DNA from: a bacterium
GTDB lineage: Bacteria; Auribacterota; UBA3054; B51-G9
DNA: 6,476 nt
Assembly: GCA_029939815.1 (NCBI GenBank)
Contig: JAOZSF010000073.1
Span: 1 to 6,476 of the forward strand
Direction: 5' to 3'
In this document: piece by piece, positions 1 through 5,366 of the stretch
Layout of the letters: every line of letters begins with the position of its first letter
How positions within the stretch are numbered: the first letter of the stretch is position 1
Translations under genes and position numbers: made by a program
The notes under the pieces: model-generated
The model's database searches: none
What the model was told of the DNA's origin: nothing
What the model saw: only the letters and a program-made list of their open reading frames with translations

Positions 1-688
1 CAACAGTTTTTTTGTCAGCCGTTAGCTTCGCGTTCAGAACAATATTTTTTGTATCACCCTTTATTAATGTTTCAACATGAGCACATTTATTCTCCGGGTC
101 AGGTGTAATTTTAAATTTCTCAACATAAGTTTGCCCTACCGCTTCAAGCCAGACAGTTTGCCATATTCCTGTTATTCCTGTATAAAGGCAGCCGTAACTT
201 TCGGGTTTATCTGATTGTTTTCCGCTAGCTTGAATTCCGCTGCGAGTATCATCATAAGCATTAACAACGATTTTATTATTTCTTTTTTTGAGAAATTTTG
301 TAATTTCAAAGGAAAAAGATGCCTGTCCGCCAATGTGCATACCGACAAGATTACCGTTAATCCAAACGCGTGTTTTCCAATCTACGGCCCCGAAATGGAT
401 TAAGATTTTTTTAGTGTTCCAATTTTTTGGAATAGAGAATGAGCGTTTATACCAGACAGACTTAACGAATTTTTTTCTATTAATACCCGACAGTTCGCTT
501 TCGCGACAGAAGGGCACGAGAATTTTCTCATCAAGTTTTTTTGCTGCGAGAAATTTTTCATCAGTTTTTTTAGAAACAGAATTAGTTTCCGCGAATTCCC
601 ATTCTCCGTTAAGATTCTGCCATGCAGAACGAACGGCCTGTGGCCGAGGATGTTCGTGTCTTGGCATTGTTTTTTTTATTTTATTCAT
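1..688 (-). CDS. Glycoside hydrolase family 2 protein, N-terminal sugar-binding region (partial, 3' end beyond window)
   Basis: The 229 visible residues form the N-terminal jelly-roll (sugar-binding) domain of GH2 enzymes, the family of beta-galactosidase, beta-glucuronidase and beta-mannosidase. Family landmarks in order are NGEW (27-30), VPF with SELSG (58-68), VWYKRSF (78-84), HFGAVDW and VWING (98-112), GGQASFSFEIT (120-130), and YTGITGIWQTVWLE (169-182), a signature stretch of the domain. The fold after about residue 188 would be the start of the Ig-like linker. The catalytic barrel and its two glutamates lie left of the window, so the substrate cannot be assigned. No signal peptide is visible (the N-terminus is polar and basic), which suggests a cytoplasmic enzyme acting on imported oligosaccharides. 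The start chosen is the first ATG; there is no earlier ATG before an in-frame TGA upstream. A second Met is codon 8. No Shine-Dalgarno motif precedes either. A strong promoter lies about 50 bp upstream. The family call is firm; the specificity is unknown. Confidence 0.93.
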   Translation of the reverse strand, partial: MNKIKKTMPRHEHPRPQAVRSAWQNLNGEWEFAETNSVSKKTDEKFLAAKKLDEKILVPFCRESELSGINRKKFVKSVWYKRSFSIPKNWNTKKILIHFGAVDWKTRVWINGNLVGMHIGGQASFSFEITKFLKKRNNKIVVNAYDDTRSGIQASGKQSDKPESYGCLYTGITGIWQTVWLEAVGQTYVEKFKITPDPENKCAHVETLIKGDTKNIVLNAKLTADKKTV

Positions 689-738
689 ATTATCAATTTC
701 TATTATAGTTTTATTGCGATATACATAGACAGGTATAT

Positions 739-767
739 ATTGTACTGATAATTTCTTTTTTTGTCAA
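739..767 (-). promoter_or_regulatory. Near-consensus sigma70 promoter driving the GH2 gene
   Basis: Read on the minus strand, TTGACA (762-767) is followed by a 17-bp spacer and TACAAT (739-744). This is a perfect -35 box, optimal spacing and a -10 box with one mismatch. Transcription would begin near position 732, giving a leader of about 45 nt before the GH2 ATG at 688. The spacer holds an A-rich run. The position and quality of the match make this a convincing housekeeping promoter, although the start site is inferred. If the host belongs to Bacteroidota, whose promoter consensus differs, the match would be less meaningful. Confidence 0.72.
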
Positions 768-800
768 CATTTAACAGCGATATGAAAAAAGCCGGAGTTA

Positions 801-809
801 TGGTATAAT
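801..809 (+). promoter_or_regulatory. Extended -10 promoter for the TPR hybrid histidine kinase gene
   Basis: TGGTATAAT (801-809) is a perfect -10 hexamer with the TGn extension. It lies 28 bp before the kinase ATG, so transcription would start near 815-817 and leave a leader of only about 22 nt. There is no recognisable -35 box at 16-18 bp spacing (the sequence there is close to TATGAA), which is common for extended -10 promoters. It lies 37 bp from the outer edge of the opposing GH2 promoter, so the two could compete or share an operator. No clear operator palindrome is visible between them. Confidence 0.55.
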
Positions 810-837
810 ATTAAGTAAATTAATAACGTTCAATATT

Positions 838-3681
838 ATGACAAAATATCTTTTTATATTCTTTTTGATTTCCACAGCAAATTGCGTGTTTTCTGATTCA
901 AATAACATCATTGCCTCGGAAGCAGAACTTGCCTGTTCAGAAGGAAAAGATAAAATTCTTTTACTAAATGACCTTGCACTTGATTATTCGGAGATAAGTT
1001 TTAAAAAGGCATTAGCGTTTGGAAATCAGGCTTTAGAAATGTCTGTTTCCAATAAATACAAATGCCTTGAAGCCCGAACCAGGTTAAATCTCGGTAACAT
1101 TTATTATGAACATTGTGAATATGACAAAGCGTTAAACCAGTTTCAAAAATCATTATCATTGTACAGAGAAGACAACATAACCAACTGCGTAAATATTAAT
1201 TACGCGTTAAATAATATTGCTGTGGTTTACGAAGTGATAGGCGAATACACAAATGCTTTATCCTGCTATCTTGAGGCATTAACAATTGCTGACGAAATAA
1301 ATGATTTGGATGGAAAAGCCACTGCTTATGTAAATATCGGAAGTTTTTATGACAGTATAAGTATGTATGACAAAGCTCTTGAATATTTGACCAATGCCTT
1401 ATATATATTCAAACTGAAAAAATGCGCCAATGGGCTTGCCACAACTTTGGGTAACTTATCCACAACATACAAAAATCTTGGAGAATACGATAAAGCTTTA
1501 AAATATCAGTTTGAATCTTTAAAGCTTGAAGAAAAAATTGACAACAAATCAGGTATGGCAATGGCATATAGCAGCATTGCGGATATTTATTCCGAAACTT
1601 CAAATCACACTAAATCAATTGAATATTATAATAAAGCAATCGAACTTGCAAAATCAATTGACAATAAAAATATTTTATGCGGAGCTTTTTGCGGTTCGGG
1701 TAGAACTCATTTTAAATTAGAGCAGTATGAACGGGCATTAAAATTTTATCAGCAGTCATTGAACATTGCATTAGAAATTAACTCAATGGAAGACATTCAT
1801 CTTTTATATAAAAGACTTTCTGAAACTTACTGTTTGTTAGGCAACCACACTAAGGCAATAGAATTATTCAAGAAATATGATAAGACAAAAGATGATTTGT
1901 TCAATGAAGCATTGACCAAGCAAATGGTCAGGATGGAGAGTAAATATCGGAATGAAAAGCAGAAGCACGAAAATGATCTTTTGAAGAGTCGTAATCAGCT
2001 ACAAAAACTGAAGTTAGAGCGTTTTCAATCTTACATGATTTTTTCTGTAACAACAATCATAATACTTATAATTGTTGTTACGCTTTTACTTCATACAATT
2101 AAAAAGCGAAAAATTGCGGAGCATAAACTTTTTGAAAGCCGCAAGCGTTATAAGACTATTTTTGAGAATTCACCTTTAGGAATTGCACTTTTTGACGAAA
2201 ATACAACATATATTTCAGCAAACAATAATTTTTTAGAGATTATAGGATCTACAAGGGAAAAAATGGCGGGATTTAATATGCTTAAATCTGTTGTCGATAA
2301 AAACATCCTCAAAACGCTTTCCAATGCTTTAAATGGCAAAAAAAGCGTTTACGAAGGTAGATATTCATCCGTTACAGGTAATAAAAGCACAGACATAAGG
2401 TGCACTTTTAACTGTATTGAAGATAAAGCCGCTAAAGTCTCTGGCGTTATTTGCATCGTCGAAGATATTACCGAAAGAATAACTGTAGAAAAGGAACGTC
2501 GCAGGCTTGAAGAACAGCTTGAACGCGCGCGCAAGATGGAGACGATTGGTCTTCTTGCCGGCGGAGTTGCTCATGATTTGAACAACGTACTTTCAGGGAT
2601 TGTAAGTTATCCTGATTTACTTTTAATGAACATGCCTGATGACAGTGCGATGAAACAGCCGCTCTTAACCATAAAAGAAGCCGGCGAAAGAGCAGCAGCG
2701 ATTGTTCAGGATTTATTAACACTTGCCCGCCGTGGTGTTAACGCAACTAAAGTAATAAATTTAAATAATATAGTAAATGAATTTCTTTGTTCACCGGAAT
2801 GCGATTCACTGAAATTAAATCATTCTGGTATTGTCATAAAAAGCGATTTATGTCATAAGCCGAGAAACATTATCGGCTCGGAAATACATTTAAAGAAAAT
2901 GTTGATGAATCTTGTTATTAATGCCGCCGAAGCCGGCGGAAATGTAATCGATATCACCACCCGAAATCTGTATATTGACAAACCCATTAAAGGATATGAT
3001 AACATTAAGAAAGGATATTATGTTGTTCTTGCAATCTCTGATGACGGAGCGGGTATTTCTCCTAAAGACATAAAAAATATTTTCGAACCGTTCTATACAA
3101 AGAAAATAATGGGAAGAAGCGGAACGGGGCTCGGTATGTCAGTTGTTTGGAGTACCATTCAGGATCATAGTGGATATATTAACATTCAAAGTGTCGAAAC
3201 TCAATGGACAAGAATAGAAATATATTTCCCCGTAACAGAAGAAAAGATTAAAGACGAGTTTGATGCTTTACCTGTTGAAGAATACACAGGAAACAAAGAA
3301 TCTGTTTTAGTTATTGACGATATTCGTGAACAGAGAGAAATAGCTAAAAGAATCCTTGAGAAGATCGGGTATTCAGTTAATACAGTTTCATCCGGCGAAG
3401 CCGCGATTGAGTTTGTAAAGAGCAATGCGCCTGACATACTCATTCTTGATATGATTATGGATGGAGGAATTGGTGGATTAGAAACATATAAAAGAATATT
3501 AGAAATCATACCCGGACAAAGGGCAATTATTGCGAGTGGTTTTTCAGAAAACAATGATGTAAAGGAGACACAGGAACTTGGTGCAGGAATTTATATTAAG
3601 AAACCATATACAATTGAAAATATAGGAATTGCTGTGAAAATGGAATTGAATAGAGATAAGTCCGTCAAATACAAAGAATAA
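838..3681 (+). CDS. TPR-repeat, PAS-containing hybrid sensor histidine kinase with C-terminal receiver domain
   Basis: This 947-residue sensor kinase passes an extracytoplasmic or envelope signal to an internal phosphorelay. Residues 1-19 look like a signal peptide (one Lys, hydrophobic core, possible cleavage after VFS). Eight TPR units follow in an exact 40-residue register (about 42-350), then a charged coiled coil (362-397), one membrane helix (399-421) and a PAS domain (about 434-553). The kinase core has the H-box at H579 in HDLNN, the N-box N691/N695, the G1 box DDGAG (735-739), the F-box FEPFYTKK (749-756) and the G2 box GTGLG (762-766). All key residues are present, so it should be active. 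A receiver domain follows (about 823-940) with acidic pair D827/D828, phosphoacceptor D871, S900 and K922. There is no Hpt or DNA-binding domain, so a separate partner is needed. The TPR part is inferred to be periplasmic. No Shine-Dalgarno precedes the ATG. The gene is divergent from GH2 and convergent with anSME. The signal sensed is unknown. Confidence 0.95.
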   Translation: MTKYLFIFFLISTANCVFSDSNNIIASEAELACSEGKDKILLLNDLALDYSEISFKKALAFGNQALEMSVSNKYKCLEARTRLNLGNIYYEHCEYDKALNQFQKSLSLYREDNITNCVNINYALNNIAVVYEVIGEYTNALSCYLEALTIADEINDLDGKATAYVNIGSFYDSISMYDKALEYLTNALYIFKLKKCANGLATTLGNLSTTYKNLGEYDKALKYQFESLKLEEKIDNKSGMAMAYSSIADIYSETSNHTKSIEYYNKAIELAKSIDNKNILCGAFCGSGRTHFKLEQYERALKFYQQSLNIALEINSMEDIHLLYKRLSETYCLLGNHTKAIELFKKYDKTKDDLFNEALTKQMVRMESKYRNEKQKHENDLLKSRNQLQKLKLERFQSYMIFSVTTIIILIIVVTLLLHTIKKRKIAEHKLFESRKRYKTIFENSPLGIALFDENTTYISANNNFLEIIGSTREKMAGFNMLKSVVDKNILKTLSNALNGKKSVYEGRYSSVTGNKSTDIRCTFNCIEDKAAKVSGVICIVEDITERITVEKERRRLEEQLERARKMETIGLLAGGVAHDLNNVLSGIVSYPDLLLMNMPDDSAMKQPLLTIKEAGERAAAIVQDLLTLARRGVNATKVINLNNIVNEFLCSPECDSLKLNHSGIVIKSDLCHKPRNIIGSEIHLKKMLMNLVINAAEAGGNVIDITTRNLYIDKPIKGYDNIKKGYYVVLAISDDGAGISPKDIKNIFEPFYTKKIMGRSGTGLGMSVVWSTIQDHSGYINIQSVETQWTRIEIYFPVTEEKIKDEFDALPVEEYTGNKESVLVIDDIREQREIAKRILEKIGYSVNTVSSGEAAIEFVKSNAPDILILDMIMDGGIGGLETYKRILEIIPGQRAIIASGFSENNDVKETQELGAGIYIKKPYTIENIGIAVKMELNRDKSVKYKE

Positions 3682-3695
3682 TTTCAGAATAGGCT

Positions 3696-4910
3696 TTACT
3701 TTTTTATCATAATATCCGCTGCCGGTCTGCCTGTTTGAATAAGCTCCGCCATTGTTTGCATATACGGGTCAATGTGTTTAAAGAATTTTTTATATCCTGC
3801 GCAAAGATAATTCAACCCCGGGTCGCCTTGTTTTGTTTTCAAAAAGCGCTGTTTGGGACAGCCGCCGTTGCAAACAAAGCGAACGCCGCATTTTAAACAG
3901 AAGTTCGGCAAAGCGTTAAGTTTATCGCTGCCGAATTTTATTTGTTCTGTAGAGAAGACCATTTCATCGAGTGATTTTTCGAGAATATTTCCACGATTAT
4001 ATTTTGGATACATAAAATGGTCACATGCATAAACGTCGCCGTTATGCTCAAGAATCAGTGCATTGCCGCACTGCGGCGCGAAAGAACAAAGGCCAGGAGG
4101 ATAACCGACCCACGCAGACAACGCCACATCAAAAATTTGAACGAAGATTTTTCCTACATCCTGCTTCATCCACTCATCAAAAATTGAATTTAAAAAGTTT
4201 CCGTACTGGCGGGGTTGAACGCTCCATTTTGTAACTTCAGATGCTTCCGGTTCTTCGTCAAGATTTGGCGGAGTCGCAAGCTCGATTCCTAGTTTCTCAG
4301 CTTCTTCATCGGGCAATCTTTCAACAATGGGAATAAACTGCATAAAGTCTACGCCAATAGATTTCAAGAAATTATAGACTTCAAGCGGTTTACTGCCGCT
4401 CAATCTGTTTACGCAAGAGAGTGAATTAAAAGTAACGCCCATTTTCTTCATTTTTTCAATTGAGCGGACAATAATTTCGGTTGTTGGTTTCCCTAATTTA
4501 TCGACACGAAATTGATCATTAATTTCCGGTGGTCCATCAATGCTTATTCCAACGAGGAAATGATTTTCTGCCAAAAATCCGCACCATTCATCATCAAGAA
4601 CAATACCGTTTGTTTGAAACGCGTTAGTGATTTTCTTACCGTTTGAATATTTTTTTTGAAGTTCGACCGCTTTTCTGAAAAAATCAACCCCCATTAAAGT
4701 CGGTTCACCACCCTGCCACGCGAAACCGACTTCCTGTGCCGGATTTGTTTCGATATAATTTTTGACAAACGTTTCAAGGATTTCGTCAGACATTTTGTAC
4801 CGCTCATTATCAGGAAAGAGATGTTGCTTTTCCAGATAAAAACAATATTTACATGCAAGATTGCAGACAGGTCCAATTGGCTTTACCATAATATGGAACG
4901 GTATTTTCAT
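3696..4910 (-). CDS. Anaerobic sulfatase-maturating enzyme (radical SAM/SPASM, formylglycine-generating)
   Basis: A complete 404-residue radical SAM enzyme of the anSME family. It oxidises the active-site Cys or Ser of type I sulfatases to C-alpha-formylglycine without oxygen, in the cytoplasm. The radical SAM cluster motif is C16-x3-C20-x2-C23 (CNLACKYC). Further marks are WQGGEP (65-70), QTNG (99-102) and SIDGP (123-127). The SPASM region has all eight expected cysteines: C275, C281, C296, C338, C341, C347, C351 and C370. Their spacing matches Clostridium perfringens anSME almost exactly as I remember it, with the last gap one residue longer. D297 directly after C296 corresponds to the proposed catalytic base (D277 there). 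The protein is about 30 residues longer than the clostridial enzyme, mainly through an acidic insert around 198-225. No sulfatase gene lies in the window, so its substrates must be elsewhere. The start is the ATG at 4910, just before the conserved N-terminal FHIMVKPIG stretch. There is no Shine-Dalgarno. Related SPASM peptide maturases are a less likely alternative. Confidence 0.94.
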   Translation of the reverse strand: MKIPFHIMVKPIGPVCNLACKYCFYLEKQHLFPDNERYKMSDEILETFVKNYIETNPAQEVGFAWQGGEPTLMGVDFFRKAVELQKKYSNGKKITNAFQTNGIVLDDEWCGFLAENHFLVGISIDGPPEINDQFRVDKLGKPTTEIIVRSIEKMKKMGVTFNSLSCVNRLSGSKPLEVYNFLKSIGVDFMQFIPIVERLPDEEAEKLGIELATPPNLDEEPEASEVTKWSVQPRQYGNFLNSIFDEWMKQDVGKIFVQIFDVALSAWVGYPPGLCSFAPQCGNALILEHNGDVYACDHFMYPKYNRGNILEKSLDEMVFSTEQIKFGSDKLNALPNFCLKCGVRFVCNGGCPKQRFLKTKQGDPGLNYLCAGYKKFFKHIDPYMQTMAELIQTGRPAADIMIKK

Positions 4911-4951
4911 AAATTTTTTATTTTTTTATTGTTAATCAATACACTAAAATG

Positions 4952-4976
4952 TAACCGACACCAATGGTATCGGTTA
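4952..4976. promoter_or_regulatory. Inverted repeat upstream of anSME (candidate operator or hairpin)
   Basis: TAACCGA (4952-4958) and TCGGTTA (4970-4976) are perfect 7-bp inverted arms. Inside them ACC and GGT also pair around an AAT loop, giving 11-bp arms with a single mismatch. In a plus-strand RNA, G-U and A-U pairs could extend the stem outward to about 4947-4981. The repeat lies 42-66 bp before the anSME start. A weak promoter-like pair on the minus strand (TTGGTG at 4959-4964, 17-bp spacer, TATTGA at 4936-4941) would overlap it, so it could be an operator for anSME. It could instead be a weak terminator for the upstream minus-strand gene, but the following bases contain only a short T run. 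Confidence 0.4.
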
Positions 4977-5165
4977 TGTTTCAGCGCGAAATCATCCGAC
5001 CGACAATTTATGTCGATTGAATCAAGCAGCCGAACTTGCTTATCCCCCGGTTTTGTACCGGTGGTTTAAGAAAGTGGATTAAAGAGCAATGTTTTTGCCG
5101 ATTTGACTCCGGGCGCTAAATTAAATCCCATCTTGTCGAAGATCCCGAGTATTCCCTTGGGGAGA
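4977..5165. other. Hairpin-rich noncoding stretch, no gene recognised
   Basis: This is the left part of the 456-bp space between the anSME start and the surface-protein stop. No reading frame here has both a start codon and a recognisable product. Short perfect inverted repeats recur: CGACA/TGTCG (5001-5015, 5-nt loop), CCGGT/ACCGG (5047-5061, 5-nt loop) and ATCTT/AAGAT (5130-5143, GTCG tetraloop). One frame stays open on the plus strand from 5070 to 5219 (49 codons and a TAA) but has no ATG and matches nothing I recognise. The stretch could be a structured leader or transcript, the decayed remains of a gene, or the flank of the repeat element to its right. Confidence 0.4.
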
Positions 5166-5308
5166 GGGGTGCCCTTTAGGGCGGGGTGTGTTGTCAGTTA
5201 CCCAATAAAACTTAAATGTTAATAAAAAAGCATTAATTTTCATGTTTAAAACTCTTTTTCCGATTATCGGCGGCGGGCAACACACCCCGTCAGCTCCGCT
5301 GCCACCCC
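5166..5308. repeat. GC-rich palindromic (MITE-like) repeat element, boundaries approximate
   Basis: CGGGGTGTGTTG (5182-5193) is repeated in perfect inverted orientation as CAACACACCCCG (5278-5289), separated by 84 bp. A second pair lies outside it: GGGGTGCC (5166-5173) faces GCCACCCC (5301-5308), with one mismatch. Arm 1 also holds GCCCT/AGGGC (5171-5182). The spacer holds CCGATTATCGG (5260-5270), and beyond arm 2 are ACCCG/CGGGT (5309-5325) and GAGATCTC (5329-5336). By direct count 5149-5193 is about 62% GC and 5271-5325 about 75% GC, against AT-rich surroundings, while the spacer core is AT-rich. No transposase is encoded. This layout fits a miniature inverted-repeat element or another interspersed intergenic palindrome that could fold in RNA. 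The true ends may reach about 5149 and 5353. Copy number in the genome cannot be judged from one window. Confidence 0.55.
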
Positions 5309-5366
5309 ACCCGGCATACGCGGGTTCAGAGATCTCAAGAGGAGATTTTACCTTTTCGGTCAGGCA

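Noticed and set aside
215..728. Plus-strand open frames of 62 and 146 codons
   Set aside because: They lie opposite the GH2 gene, have no recognisable protein features, and the minus-strand frame carries clear GH2 motifs.
838..900. Lipoprotein signal at C16 of the kinase
   Set aside because: The residues before C16 are T-A-N; Asn directly before the Cys is atypical of a lipobox, so an ordinary signal peptide fits better.
1409..3554. Several short minus-strand frames and one short plus-strand frame inside the kinase gene
   Set aside because: They overlap a frame with complete TPR, PAS, kinase and receiver motifs and show no motifs of their own.
3673..3705. Possible bidirectional terminator between the kinase and anSME genes (AAAG...CTTT followed by a T run)
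   Set aside because: The stem is only 4 bp with a loop of more than 15 nt and no GC-rich core, so it is not convincing.
4025..4234. Plus-strand 69-codon frame within anSME
   Set aside because: It lies opposite the SPASM region of anSME, whose cysteine pattern is unambiguous.
4821..5069. Plus-strand 82-codon frame across the anSME start and the intergenic region
   Set aside because: It begins inside anSME on the opposite strand, has a low-complexity composition and no recognisable domain or ribosome binding site.
5154..5308. Complete insertion sequence
   Set aside because: No transposase frame lies between the inverted repeats; the spacer is only 84 bp.
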